The notes: generated by a model from the sequence alone, not told the origin. A stretch of 64,000 nucleotides of DNA from Nostoc sp. MS1 (GCF_019976755.1 NZ_AP023441.1:6011501-6075500); one strand, 5' to 3'. Shown: positions 36,723 through 45,700, counted from the first letter of the stretch. Numbers and translations are program-made.

Positions 36723-37598
36723 CTATACTTTCTCCAGCAATGACTCTAGTTCTTCCTTGACTGATATAGGCTGATAACCTAGTGCAAAAGCTTGAGAACT
36801 ATCTAAGGAAACATCTCCTGGTCTGGGCGCAGCCATTTTTACATCTTGTTGACGGCAGGCTTTAATGCTGGTAACGGGTAATTGAAAGACTTCGGCTAAT
36901 ATATGTCCAAAATCATACCGAGAAATGCGTTCTTTACCGCCTAAGTGAATAATACCGTTAACTTTTTCTAATACTAATAATAAGCCCTTAGCTGCTGTTG
37001 TGGCACTGACAGGAGTGCGAAATTCATCTATAAATAAAGTCAGTTCCTCACCAGCTTGCATGGTTTGAATAAATGGCTGAATAAAGCTTTTAGCTGTGGG
37101 CGTAGCATTACCAAACATCAAAGGCATTCGACACACAGCAGCCAAGGGATAGCATCTTAATATACCCACTTCCGCTAAAACTTTTTGCTCACCATAAACA
37201 TTTACAGGGCAGACAGTATCAGTTTCCTTATAAGGAGAATTTAAACCATCAAATACTAGTTCACTGGATGTAAAAGCATAAGGGATGGTAAAGTCGGCAC
37301 AAAGTTCAGCCAGATTGCAAGATGCAGTGACATTAATTACATAAGATTCTTCAGGATGGGTTTGACAAAAATTAGGTTGAGATTGAGCAGCAGTATGAAT
37401 TACTGCATCTGGCTGAATCTCACTAAATATCTGTTTAAGTTGTGTAAAATCTGTTAAATTAACTTTGATTAATTTGATGCCAGGAATATTTAAAATATGG
37501 GAATTATAAGTTCCATAAACCTCCCATTCTTTTTGAGCTTGTTGGCAAAGATGCCACCCTAAAAAACCACTAGCACCAGTGATTAAGAGTTTTTTCAT
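36723..37598 (-). CDS. SDR-type NAD-dependent sugar reductase (RfbD-like)
   Basis: This protein of about 291 residues is an extended short-chain dehydrogenase of the dTDP-4-dehydrorhamnose reductase type. It has LLITGASGFLGWHL for cofactor binding, the VIHTAAQSQP strand, a Ser in FTSSELVFDG and the YxxxK pair in NVYGEQKVLAE. The start is placed at ATG 37598, which puts the nucleotide-binding strand at the very N-terminus; an upstream start (37658) would add 20 unlikely residues. The likely role is reduction of a nucleotide or quinone-like sugar intermediate. No sugar gene cluster is adjacent, so the substrate is open. Confidence 0.8.
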   Translation of the reverse strand: MKKLLITGASGFLGWHLCQQAQKEWEVYGTYNSHILNIPGIKLIKVNLTDFTQLKQIFSEIQPDAVIHTAAQSQPNFCQTHPEESYVINVTASCNLAELCADFTIPYAFTSSELVFDGLNSPYKETDTVCPVNVYGEQKVLAEVGILRCYPLAAVCRMPLMFGNATPTAKSFIQPFIQTMQAGEELTLFIDEFRTPVSATTAAKGLLLVLEKVNGIIHLGGKERISRYDFGHILAEVFQLPVTSIKACRQQDVKMAAPRPGDVSLDSSQAFALGYQPISVKEELESLLEKV

Positions 37599-37663
37599 AT
37601 ACAAGTTAGTAGGTATATTAATAGAAGCAACGCAGAGATTATACCGATTTGATAGCAAACCGG

Positions 37664-37745
37664 GAGTAGGGAGTGCTGAGTTTTGAGTGAGTTATCTACC
37701 TTGTCCAACTTGTCTACCTTGTCCCTTCCGCCTCTTACCTTCCAA
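37664..37745. repeat. STRR block between divergent genes
   Basis: GGGAGTAGGGAGT and then repeated CTACCTTGTCC units fill most of the 187-bp divergent region, leaving about 40 bp before the pentapeptide gene start. Confidence 0.6.
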
Positions 37746-37785
37746 CTATTGGTGAAATTAAACCTACTGGGGCAAAATAGAAAGC

Positions 37786-39141
37786 ATGACGACTGAATCT
37801 AACTCTCCAAATCTACCACCCCCAGAACCTAAACCAGAACTCGACTTGCAACCAGATGACTTTGACGATGGTGCAGGTGAGAATCACTTATCTTCAGAAA
37901 TATTAGTATCACAACAAGCCCTATCTGCCATTTCTTCTTTGCAGTCACCGCAACATAAAGCCGATCTGCAACAGACTCGTTCTATCTTTGGACAACGTTC
38001 TAAACCGCCTGTAATAGTCAAACCAAGGGCATTGTTAATTACTGTGGTAGGAATGGCTATCACTGTCATTGGAATTGTCCTGAATAGCTGGATTATCGGG
38101 ATTTTGGGTACTATTGTGACGTTGCTGCTATCTATAGCAATACTTTTGCCTTGGCTGCTATATGTACTTGATGAGTGGTTTACCTCTCAAGATAAAACTT
38201 TGTTTATTGCCTTTGTGGGGCTAATAGTGGCGTTGATTGGCTTTTTGCGGTTTAGTGGTGTGGGCGATCGCGTGATAAAATGGTCGGCTCAGAAAGTCAA
38301 TTGGGAAGCTTCGGGTACTCTAGCGGAATGGTTTGGTGCGTTAGGACAAATTGCGATCGCAATTATTGCGGTTTACGTAGCTTGGCGACAATACGTTATA
38401 TCTAAAGACTTGACAATTCAACAAAACTTGTTAACTGTTCAACAAAATATTATTACCCAACAACAAACCATCGATTCCTATTTCCAAGGTGTTTCTGATT
38501 TGGTACTGGACGAAGAAGGACTACTAGAAGACTGGCCGCAAGAAAGAGCGATCGCAGAAGGACGCACAGCAGCCATTTTTAGTAGTGTTGATGGTAGCGG
38601 TAAAGCGAAAATTTTGCGTTTTCTCTCCCGTTCTAAATTACTTACACCCCTAAAACGCGATCGCCGTTTGGGTAGAGCGATTCTCGATGGTGTCGGTGGT
38701 TACGCCGAAGACCGTCTTGAAGGTGTGCGCGTCATCGATTTAGGAGTGATGTTAGCGGGTTCCGACCTTGCTAATACCGATTTGCGGTGGACTGATCTCA
38801 GCGAAGCTAATCTTGTCCGTGCTAATCTTAGAGGTTGTGATTTAGTTAAAGCAAACCTTTCGCGGACTATTCTTTATGATGCTGACCTCAGTGGTGCTGA
38901 CTTAAATGGAACTCGCTTATTTTACGGCTCAGTAGAAAAGGCTTCACCCCGCAGCCGCACCGAACCACCAAAATATAAAACAGGCGAACATACGGGCGCT
39001 GTGGTCGAAGGTGCTGATTTCAGTGATGTACAACGGATGTCTGAGGCTAACCGTTATTACTGCTGTGCTTGGGGTGGGGAAAAAACCAGAGGCACAATTC
39101 CCGGTGGTTGTGAAGGTATTCCTAACCTGCTAGGGCGTTAA
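37786..39141 (+). CDS. Membrane protein with pentapeptide repeats
   Basis: The 451-residue protein begins with a Pro/acidic cytoplasmic tail (1-75), then has four hydrophobic segments (about 82-100, 103-127, 140-157, 185-200). A Gln-rich coiled coil follows (206-232), then a soluble region. A run of pentapeptide repeats sits at about 315-385 (LANTDLRWTDLSEANLVRAN and onward), forming a right-handed beta-helix. The end has a Cys pair (YYCCAWGG). Cyanobacteria encode many pentapeptide proteins, mostly of unknown role. The membrane plus repeat arrangement suggests a scaffold at a membrane. Confidence 0.82.
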   Translation: MTTESNSPNLPPPEPKPELDLQPDDFDDGAGENHLSSEILVSQQALSAISSLQSPQHKADLQQTRSIFGQRSKPPVIVKPRALLITVVGMAITVIGIVLNSWIIGILGTIVTLLLSIAILLPWLLYVLDEWFTSQDKTLFIAFVGLIVALIGFLRFSGVGDRVIKWSAQKVNWEASGTLAEWFGALGQIAIAIIAVYVAWRQYVISKDLTIQQNLLTVQQNIITQQQTIDSYFQGVSDLVLDEEGLLEDWPQERAIAEGRTAAIFSSVDGSGKAKILRFLSRSKLLTPLKRDRRLGRAILDGVGGYAEDRLEGVRVIDLGVMLAGSDLANTDLRWTDLSEANLVRANLRGCDLVKANLSRTILYDADLSGADLNGTRLFYGSVEKASPRSRTEPPKYKTGEHTGAVVEGADFSDVQRMSEANRYYCCAWGGEKTRGTIPGGCEGIPNLLGR

Positions 39142-39173
39142 TGAACCTTGATGACTGTTGACTGTTGACTGGC

Positions 39174-39842
39174 TTAATTCTCTGGAAGGAGAATATTTAA
39201 AGAAGTACGCAAATCTGCCAAAGGCTTTTCCCACAATAGATTCCAGTCTATACCAAACAGAGGCTTGGCTTGCTTGGCCATTACCCATCCTTTGGCGATC
39301 GCATCCATGTATGGTGTTGATAGTTCAACATCGTAAATTACAGCTTTGAGAAGATTTTTCGCTACCAATGCTAACCAAAAGCGACTAGCGTATAGCTGCG
39401 ATACATAAAAAGCTTCTAGTTGGATTTCTCCTAAAATACTTGTGTCGCATCCAGTAACTACGTGCCAAAGGTCGTGTGTTTCCCTAATATGCGCTCTGAA
39501 AAATTGGTGGTCGTTTTCTGCTGGCTTTAGCTGTAAAGGCTGTAAATTATTTTGTAGCATTTGGTCAGCATAGGCATATCCTAATGTGTTAGGTGGTAAT
39601 TGATGGAGTTTTTGCAAATCCACCACACCTAATCTTGGACGTTGTTGAAAAGCTTGTTTTCCTTGAGGCGTGCTAGAGAGATATTCAATTACTTTTTGCA
39701 AACTATACTCATCACTTAAAGCATCGGAAAGTTTGTAAACGCAATCGAAGTTTCCATCGTATGACCTGACATAGTTAATAAAACTATTAATTGCGTTATC
39801 TTCCCAGACTGAATCTATTTTTTCTGGAGACTGCATAGTCAA
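39174..39842 (-). CDS. Coq4-family protein
   Basis: The 222-residue protein carries the Coq4 signature HDxxH-(11)-E exactly: H123, D124, H127 and E139 in HDLWHVVTGCDTSILGE, which binds a metal. In respiratory organisms Coq4 acts in ubiquinone ring modification. Cyanobacteria make plastoquinone, so a related step or another lipid-binding role is possible. The C-terminal half is helical, as in the family. It is convergent with the pentapeptide gene 32 bp away. The name coq4 is not assigned because the function is unproven here. Confidence 0.82.
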   Translation of the reverse strand: MTMQSPEKIDSVWEDNAINSFINYVRSYDGNFDCVYKLSDALSDEYSLQKVIEYLSSTPQGKQAFQQRPRLGVVDLQKLHQLPPNTLGYAYADQMLQNNLQPLQLKPAENDHQFFRAHIRETHDLWHVVTGCDTSILGEIQLEAFYVSQLYASRFWLALVAKNLLKAVIYDVELSTPYMDAIAKGWVMAKQAKPLFGIDWNLLWEKPLADLRTSLNILLPEN

Positions 39843-40002
39843 GATCCTTTATTTATATATGCCAAGCAAAACACAATTTACTAACGTACAGTCAATTGAC
39901 TAATACGCTTCAAAAAGCGTATAAGAAAATATATGAGAAGTATAGCTGTAGTCACATAGGTTATACCAATTGAAAAAAAGAATGCTACAGATATCTAGTA
40001 GT

Positions 40003-40078
40003 AGGGGCGTACAAATGTACGCCCCTAAAAATAATTAATGTATTGTAAAAAACTTTTTACGCAAGCTAATGCTTGCGT
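40003..40078 (-). terminator. Two hairpins after map
   Basis: A perfect 8-bp stem ACGCAAGC / GCTTGCGT (loop TAAT, 40059-40078) lies 21 bp after the map stop. Read on the minus strand it is followed by an A-run and then six T. A second perfect 11-bp stem AGGGGCGTACA / TGTACGCCCCT (40003-40026) lies just beyond. The rest of the 256-bp gap to coq4-like has no gene. Confidence 0.7.
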
Positions 40079-40098
40079 CATAGCTTATTTACTCACCT

Positions 40099-40863
40099 TT
40101 ATTCAGGTAGGGTGAGGATTTCCACGCCATCATCTGTAACTACTATGGTATGTTCAAACTGAGCCGATAACTTGCGATCGCGTGTCACAGCCGTCCACCC
40201 ATCGCCTAACATCTCGACTTCATAAGTCCCTTCATTAATCATCGGCTCAATGGTAAATACCATCCCTGGACGCAGGCGCTTACCTTTACCCTTTGTACCG
40301 TAATGAGGAATATCTGGTGCAGTATGAAAAATATTGCTGACCCCATGTCCTACAAAGTCACGCACCACGGAGAAGCCTTGAGCCTCAGCATACTCTTGAA
40401 TTGCTGCCCCAATATCGCCAATCTTCGCCCCTGGCTTAACTTCTGCAATGCCTAAATTCAGACACTCTTGCGTTACTTCCACTAGTTTCTTAACTTTGGA
40501 GGGAGCATCACCCACAATAAAAGTCTTAGATGTGTCGCCGTGGTAGCCTTCAACAATTGGGGTGACATCAATGTTAATAATGTCACCTTCTTTTAATATT
40601 TGTTTGGCATTGGGAATACCATGACAGATGACTTCGTTGACACTGGTACAAATCGACTTAGGAAATCCTTTATACCCTAAAGGAGCGCTTTTAGCTCCGT
40701 GTGCCTGTGTCCAGCGTTCCGCCTCATCATTAAGTTCTAAGGTACTCACCCCTGGCTTTACCATTTGTTCCAGGTGTTGCAAGAGTTTCGCCGCCAAGCG
40801 TCCCGCCTGCCGCATTTTTTCTATTTCGCGTTGAGAGAGGATAACAATAAACTCTGTTTTCAT
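40099..40863 (-). CDS. map: Methionine aminopeptidase, type I
   Basis: This 254-residue enzyme removes initiator methionine from new proteins. All five metal ligands are present: D99, D110, H173, E206 and E237, along with H81 and H180 at the active site. No zinc-finger extension is present. It lies 5 bp downstream of bvdR on the same strand and is probably co-transcribed with it. The longer N-terminus (MKTEFIVILSQ) looks normal for cyanobacteria, and cyanobacteria usually encode more than one such enzyme. Confidence 0.95.
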   Translation of the reverse strand: MKTEFIVILSQREIEKMRQAGRLAAKLLQHLEQMVKPGVSTLELNDEAERWTQAHGAKSAPLGYKGFPKSICTSVNEVICHGIPNAKQILKEGDIINIDVTPIVEGYHGDTSKTFIVGDAPSKVKKLVEVTQECLNLGIAEVKPGAKIGDIGAAIQEYAEAQGFSVVRDFVGHGVSNIFHTAPDIPHYGTKGKGKRLRPGMVFTIEPMINEGTYEVEMLGDGWTAVTRDRKLSAQFEHTIVVTDDGVEILTLPE

Positions 40864-40868
40864 GCAAT

Positions 40869-41852
40869 TTAATTTAACGCATCTGTTAAAAATATAGTTG
40901 TGCCTATCTGTGCGGCTCTTTTAGCGGCATCAGCAACTTTGAGAGTGTATAGGCTTTCTTCTGGAGTGACGTACAAAGGAACGCCATCAAAAAGATGTGC
41001 CAACACCATGCTTGTGTCTTTAGCAAATAAACCCCGGCGAGTACCTACCTCTATAGGTGTGCTTTCTCCTGACTGGATAAACAACCCTGTATCTCCATCA
41101 AAGATTAAACCGCCGTTATCACCATGAACTTCAAACTTGCGTTCTGGTTGCCACAAACTTTCACCTTTGCCGTAGATTACTTGGGCTAATAATCCATTAG
41201 TAAAGCACAATTGAGTTATGCAAAAACAGGCCTGGTAATATTCCTCTTCTACTTCCCAATAGCGTTGATGACAGTTAACGCTAAAGACTTTGCCAAACAA
41301 ATCTGTTAGCCGATGTAAGCGGGAAAGCGCACCAATTAGAGGAAAGCCGAACATGTCGTGGTTGTAAGTCCATTTGCGAGGTGCAGGGTTTTGGGGGTTA
41401 ATGGTGCTGTAGCGCACGTAAAACAAATGACCTACTTTTTCTAGGTTTTGCTTTAAGGCTTGATGTAAGCCGCCTAAAAGCTCAATGTGTTCAACGTGGA
41501 GTAATTTTTTTTGTGCTTTGGCTAGGGCAATTAATTCTTCTGCTTCACTCAAATCCACTGATAAGGGATACTCTACAATAACGTGTTTCCCACCCGAGAG
41601 AGCAGCACGCGCGATCGCCCCATGATCCCGATTTATTGTACAAATAACTACCAAGTCTATATCTTCACGCTCTACTAACTGCTGCCAGCCAGCGATCGCC
41701 TCAGTTTGGAAATCTTGAGCAAAAGCCTGGGTTCTCTCTAGTGTATTCCCAGCTATGGCGATTAAGTGCGATCGCTCATCTTGTAAAAAAGCCTCTGCCC
41801 TTAATTTTGCCGCATACCCTGTACCAACAATACCTACACGTACTTTTGCCAA
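40869..41852 (-). CDS. bvdR: Biliverdin reductase
   Basis: This 327-residue Gfo/Idh/MocA-type oxidoreductase has the dinucleotide-binding start VRVGIVGTGYAAKLRAEAF. Its active-site region reads KHVIVEYPLSVDL and LLHVEHIELLGGLHQA. Later blocks, such as QNPAPRKWTY, LSRLHRLTDLFG and RRGLFAKDT, match what I recall of the Synechocystis BvdR enzyme, which reduces biliverdin to bilirubin and affects phycobilisome assembly. The Tyr/His-bearing segments and length are as expected. It is the first gene of a likely bvdR-map pair. Confidence 0.87.
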   Translation of the reverse strand: MAKVRVGIVGTGYAAKLRAEAFLQDERSHLIAIAGNTLERTQAFAQDFQTEAIAGWQQLVEREDIDLVVICTINRDHGAIARAALSGGKHVIVEYPLSVDLSEAEELIALAKAQKKLLHVEHIELLGGLHQALKQNLEKVGHLFYVRYSTINPQNPAPRKWTYNHDMFGFPLIGALSRLHRLTDLFGKVFSVNCHQRYWEVEEEYYQACFCITQLCFTNGLLAQVIYGKGESLWQPERKFEVHGDNGGLIFDGDTGLFIQSGESTPIEVGTRRGLFAKDTSMVLAHLFDGVPLYVTPEESLYTLKVADAAKRAAQIGTTIFLTDALN

Positions 41853-42276
41853 AGCCGCCTCCCTGTTCTACACAATGTCACAAGTGCTGCTGCCAACTAC
41901 CGTTATCAATTATCACAGACAAACGGAGAGTAGGGATTGGGGGGAGATGTAGTTCGACTACGCTCACCAACCGGAAGTGGGGGGAGATAATAATTCACTT
42001 GTGCCTTCTGCATTTATTTTGATATTTTCGTTTCAAGCCATAAGTTTTACTGATAAGTATGACTTTTTTGGGGTTCAAGTATAAATAAAACTTATTTTTA
42101 TCAGGTAACTAAATTTCATTACTAATCGTGGTGGATTTCCAGTTATATACTTGACTTTTTCTCGTAGTATCAGAAGTGAACTAATTTTAAATCTACGGCT
42201 AATCATCTACGAGTGGCCGTGTAGATTCCCTTTAGGATAAATTATACTGCCGTTCACACAAGAGAGGATTACGAAA
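41853..42276 (+). promoter_or_regulatory. petF promoter/leader region with dispersed repeat
   Basis: The left part (41930-41992) carries a dispersed repeat, TTCGACTACGCTCACCAACC with flanking GGGGGGAGAT units, copies of which occur at 45084 and 61637. The right 280 bp is AT-rich and should hold the petF promoter. An imperfect stem CTACGGC / GCCGTGTAG (about 42192-42222) lies in the leader, and a strong ribosome-binding sequence GAGAGGA sits at about 42262, ten bases before the ATG. No gene is seen. Confidence 0.6.
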
Positions 42277-42576
42277 ATGGCAACTTACAAGGTTACATTG
42301 ATCAACGAAGCTGAAGGAACTAAGAATGAAATCGAAGTTCCCGATGATGAATATATTTTAGACGCTGCGGAAGAACAGGGTTATGATCTGCCCTTTTCTT
42401 GTCGTGCAGGTGCTTGCTCAACCTGTGCTGGTAAATTAGTGTCTGGTACTGTTGACCAATCTGACCAATCATTCTTAGACGACGATCAAATCGAAGCTGG
42501 ATATGTATTGACTTGTGTGGCTTATCCTACTTCTGATGTAACCATCCAAACCCACAAAGAAGAAGACCTCTACTAA
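42277..42576 (+). CDS. petF: [2Fe-2S] ferredoxin I
   Basis: This 99-residue acidic protein is the plant-type ferredoxin that accepts electrons from photosystem I and feeds NADP reductase, the desaturases and other enzymes. Cluster ligands are C42, C47, C50 and C80 (SCRAGACSTC and LTCVAY). The sequence is nearly that of vegetative-cell PetF of Anabaena rather than the heterocyst FdxH. It is monocistronic, with a strong ribosome-binding site and a hairpin downstream. Confidence 0.97.
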   Translation: MATYKVTLINEAEGTKNEIEVPDDEYILDAAEEQGYDLPFSCRAGACSTCAGKLVSGTVDQSDQSFLDDDQIEAGYVLTCVAYPTSDVTIQTHKEEDLY

Positions 42577-42599
42577 GAGTCAAATCAGTAGGAAAATAG

Positions 42600-42640
42600 A
42601 GCTAGAGACTAGAGTTAAAGACTAGTTTCTAGCTTTTTTG
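42600..42640 (+). terminator. Terminator after petF
   Basis: An 8-bp stem GCTAGAGA / TTTCTAGC, with a further CTAG-CTAG pairing inside, is followed by a T-run (CTTTTTTG). It lies 24 bp after the petF stop. Confidence 0.82.
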
Positions 42641-42800
42641 TCATTAGTCATTAGTCAGTAGTCAGTAGGGGCGGGTTAATAGAGAAATTCATGGCGAAAA
42701 TAAATATGTCAGTTAAACCCGCCCGTACAACATTCCATAGTCAAAAGTTATTCTCCCCTACTCCTCTGCTTCCACTCCCCCCACTCCCACTTCCCACTAC
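42640..42800. repeat. STRR and inverted repeat after petF
   Basis: TTAGTCA units are followed by a 58-bp inverted-repeat element (GGGCGGGTTAA at 42668, TTAAACCCGCCC at 42714), then CCCACTCCC units next to the SpoIID-like stop. The GGGCGGGTTAA element looks like a small dispersed palindromic unit. Confidence 0.65.
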
Positions 42801-42805
42801 TTAAC

Positions 42806-44473
42806 TTAAAACTCGATTTCCTCGCTGAGACGTTGCAGTTTTGTACCAGGATAGTAAAATTGGAGAATTTTAGAGTTAGACCAACCTAGCTTGGCTAAAT
42901 TTTGCGCTCCAGTTTGACTCAAGCCAACGCCATGTCCTAAACCACCGCCAATGAAAGCAAATCCCCACAAATCTTCTTTTCCTTTGTTGAGTGGCACTAG
43001 GTAAAAAAGTGTACTAACAGGAGCAGCAAAGGCGCTACGAACTTCGTCTTTATGTAAGGTAAATATACCAATATCTGTTCTGACTGCTAGTTCTAGAATA
43101 CGTCCGCTCGGACTACGCTCGGTGATAGCCATTGCCTCAATAGTTTTGAACTTGGCATAAGGACTATTTTTTGCCCGTAAAAACTTCTGCAAATCTTTGA
43201 TAATTTTATCTAAGGGCGTTTCTTTATACCAACGAAATATATCCCAGCTACTTTCATTAAATCCTTGTTGCAAGCTAATAAATTTTTGGAAGTTCTTTTC
43301 ATCTTTTAAATTCTGCTTAGAGAAATCCCAAATATTGGTAGGTGCATCGATTACTGGACGCAGATAAGGGCGATCCTCACCATTCCAAACATCGCTAAAG
43401 GAAGCAGTAATTCCACCAGTCGTAGATGAATAAAGTGCATCTATTAGTTGATTATTATAGGTAAGTACCATACCCCTAGTCGCGGCGATCGCTTTATCTA
43501 TTCTGGCGTTTGTACCACCCAAACCGTAATACACTTGGCAGTGGGTATCTGCACACAACTGATAATTATCTATAGCAAATCTACGTAAATTTTTCAGAGC
43601 ATAAGTCCGAGCTAAAATTGCTTGGGCTTCTACTGATGCTGTTGGTGCATTAGTCCCAATTTCATAAGGAACAACACCACGTAAATAAGTTTCCAATGAT
43701 ACATTATTCACAAGAGTATATGTACCATAAGCATTAGGCTGAATATTAATTCGCCCAGAATACAATCGAGATGTATTTAGCTTTTCGCCTTTTTTCAAGC
43801 GAATTAAGTTTTTAGCTGTGCTGATCTCTACGGTATTTGGGGTGTAGCGCTTACCATCCACTACCCAACTAACTCGCGGCACTTTTGGCTGAACTCTAGT
43901 ATCAATGTATGCTAAATCATTACCAGCAGCTTTAACACTCCCAAATAACAAGCGTCGCAGCAAGGGCGTTCTATAAACATCCCGCTTTGCCCACACTTGC
44001 CAACGGTCTGGCTGGGCTATTTCTACCTCTATTCCTTGCTTACGCCAATTTTCGGCACTGTTTTCTGCCGTTTCGTAGGTGCGATACGTACCTAAAACTA
44101 CAACCTCTTCAATGGCTGGTTTGGGTAAGGCTTGCATCACTGTCTCTAGTTTGACGGGTTTTTCGGTCAGGATGACTTGCTCTTTGTTACCCTCAGCAAA
44201 CTTGAGTTTTAAGCGATCGCCTGTTGTTGGTTCTATTTGCAATTTGGCTGTAGGTTCTGCCCCAAATCGCTGCACAATCCCAATTTTTAGTTCTAAATCT
44301 TTGATTTTATCTTCAGTTGCTGATGCGCCTGTCAATCCCAATATACAGAATGTCATCAGCACTGAATAGGAAAAACGCCAAAAAGGACGTTTGACACCTT
44401 TGTGATTTTTTTCTTCTGGGATTTGGCGTTGAGCTGCTGGCAATTGCTCTATAAATTCGTGGTTTTGTCGCAT
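42806..44473 (-). CDS. SpoIID/LytB-domain protein
   Basis: The 555-residue protein has an N-terminal cytoplasmic tail, one membrane segment or signal anchor (about 33-52), a SPOR-like region near 115-160 and a SpoIID domain at about 240-550. Diagnostic segments are VSLETYLRGVVPYEIG, EAQAILARTYAL, YSSTTGGITASFSDVW, and GGGLGHGVGLSQTGAQNLA. SpoIID proteins cleave glycan strands at peptide-stripped peptidoglycan or stimulate amidases, so a cell-wall remodelling role at the periplasmic side is likely. It is divergent from srxA, with about 115 bp between the starts. Confidence 0.87.
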   Translation of the reverse strand: MRQNHEFIEQLPAAQRQIPEEKNHKGVKRPFWRFSYSVLMTFCILGLTGASATEDKIKDLELKIGIVQRFGAEPTAKLQIEPTTGDRLKLKFAEGNKEQVILTEKPVKLETVMQALPKPAIEEVVVLGTYRTYETAENSAENWRKQGIEVEIAQPDRWQVWAKRDVYRTPLLRRLLFGSVKAAGNDLAYIDTRVQPKVPRVSWVVDGKRYTPNTVEISTAKNLIRLKKGEKLNTSRLYSGRINIQPNAYGTYTLVNNVSLETYLRGVVPYEIGTNAPTASVEAQAILARTYALKNLRRFAIDNYQLCADTHCQVYYGLGGTNARIDKAIAATRGMVLTYNNQLIDALYSSTTGGITASFSDVWNGEDRPYLRPVIDAPTNIWDFSKQNLKDEKNFQKFISLQQGFNESSWDIFRWYKETPLDKIIKDLQKFLRAKNSPYAKFKTIEAMAITERSPSGRILELAVRTDIGIFTLHKDEVRSAFAAPVSTLFYLVPLNKGKEDLWGFAFIGGGLGHGVGLSQTGAQNLAKLGWSNSKILQFYYPGTKLQRLSEEIEF

Positions 44474-44589
44474 GAACGTTCCAAAATAATACCCTTACCA
44501 ATTTTGCTCTAAAAAAAGTTGCAAAACGAAGTCATTATGACTATGATTTATATAGAGATACGAAACAGTATTAGTTGAGTTTACTCCTC

Positions 44590-44853
44590 ATGGTTAGGGT
44601 ACAAGAAATTCCATTAAATCAGATTAAACGACCATTGCCCCGTGGCAACGATCCTCAAAAAGTACAAGCCCTAATGGAATCGATTGCAGCAATTGGGCAA
44701 CAAGAACCCATAGATGTTCTAGAGGTAGATGGGCAGTATTATGGCTTTTCTGGTTGCCATAGATATGAAGCCTGCCAACGTCTTGGGAAAGAAACCATTT
44801 TAGCGAGAGTTCGCAAAGCTCCGCGTAGTGTTTTGAAGATGCACTTAGCGTAG
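44590..44853 (+). CDS. srxA: Sulfiredoxin
   Basis: This protein of about 87 residues belongs to the ParB-like fold and carries the sulfiredoxin active-site motif FSGCHRYEA with the catalytic Cys. It reduces over-oxidised (sulfinic) 2-Cys peroxiredoxin using ATP. The start ATG 44590 is preferred over the TTG at 44575 because it begins directly before the conserved VQEIPLNQI strand. A dps gene follows 355 bp downstream on the same strand, so both may serve peroxide defence. Confidence 0.9.
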   Translation: MVRVQEIPLNQIKRPLPRGNDPQKVQALMESIAAIGQQEPIDVLEVDGQYYGFSGCHRYEACQRLGKETILARVRKAPRSVLKMHLA

Positions 44854-44856
44854 AGA

Positions 44857-45175
44857 ATGGGAGTGGGGAATAGGGAGTAGGGAGTGGGGGCAATACGGTT
44901 CGGATAAGCATTTTGAACTAATAATTGGTTTAGGGAAAAGGTTAAAGGGTAAGGGTTAAAGGTTTTTTCTTCCCTTTTCCCCTTCGCCTTTCCCCTTTAA
45001 CCGAACCGTATTGGGAGTGGGGGGAGTGGAGAGAGATGTAGTTCTCTGCGAGACGCTCCGCGTAGCTTGCTTCCACGGAGTGGTACGACTACGCTCACCA
45101 ACCGGACGTGGGGGGAGTAGTGGAAGAATTAATCTCCCTCATCTCCCTCATCTCTCCCATCTCTTGCCAGTTCCC
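44857..45175. repeat. Repeat cluster between srxA and dps
   Basis: This gene-free stretch is wholly repetitive: GGGAGTA units, a 123-bp inverted-repeat element (listed separately), a CTGCGAGACGCTCCGCGTAG block, a TACGACTACGCTCACCAACC block and a GGAAGAATTAATCTCCCTCA block. The last two recur elsewhere in this window, including inside coding sequence at 61637 and 34055. Confidence 0.8.
44891..45013. mobile_element. MITE-like element inside an STRR
   Basis: A 123-bp non-coding segment is bounded by perfect 13-bp inverted repeats CAATACGGTTCGG / CCGAACCGTATTG. The outer flanks on both sides read GGAGTGGGGG, as if the element entered a GGGAGTG array and split or duplicated it. The interior contains AAGGGTAAAGG-type repeats. 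A miniature transposable element is the likely nature. Confidence 0.65.
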
Positions 45176-45208
45176 AATTAATAATAATTACTCAATTAGG
45201 AGACATTT

Positions 45209-45700
45209 ATGGCATCTCAAGGAACAATTAACAATGTAAATATCGGCATTGATGAAGGCAATCGGGCTAAAATCGCCGAAGGGTTGTCTCGCCTGTTGGC
45301 TGATACCTATACACTTTATTTGAAAACACATAATTTTCATTGGAACGTGACAGGGCCAATGTTTCAAACACTGCACCTCATGTTTGAAACACAGTATACA
45401 GAATTAGCCTTAGCAGTGGATTTAATTGCTGAAAGAATTAGATCACTTGGTTATCCTGCACCTGGAACTTATAGCGAATATGCCAAACTGAGTTCAATTG
45501 CCGAAACTCCTGGGGTTCCTAAAGCTCACGAAATGATTCGCTTGCTAGTGGAAGGACAGGAAGCTGTTGTGAGAACAGCACGTTCTATTTTTCCTGTGGT
45601 AGATGAAGCTAACGACGAACCCACCGCCGATTTGCTAACTCAACGGATGCAGGTACATGAAAAAACTGCTTGGATGTTGAGAAGTTTACTGGAAGAATAA
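45209..45700 (+). CDS. dps: Dps-family ferroxidase
   Basis: This 163-residue ferritin-like protein forms a dodecamer that oxidises and stores iron, and often protects DNA from peroxide. Inter-subunit ferroxidase ligands are visible with canonical spacing: H44, H56, E60, D71 and E75 (HNFHWNVTGP, LHLMFE, DLIAERI). The N-terminal tail lacks the Lys-rich stretch used for DNA binding. It has a good ribosome-binding site (AGGAG before the ATG). It follows srxA on the same strand after a repeat-filled gap. Confidence 0.92.
   Translation: MASQGTINNVNIGIDEGNRAKIAEGLSRLLADTYTLYLKTHNFHWNVTGPMFQTLHLMFETQYTELALAVDLIAERIRSLGYPAPGTYSEYAKLSSIAETPGVPKAHEMIRLLVEGQEAVVRTARSIFPVVDEANDEPTADLLTQRMQVHEKTAWMLRSLLEE

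Noticed and set aside
43100..43135. GCTCGGACTACGCTCGG inside the SpoIID-like gene, resembling the dispersed TACGCTCACCAACC repeat
   Set aside because: It encodes TERSPSGRI, a normal conserved SpoIID segment, so it is ordinary coding sequence and not an inserted repeat.
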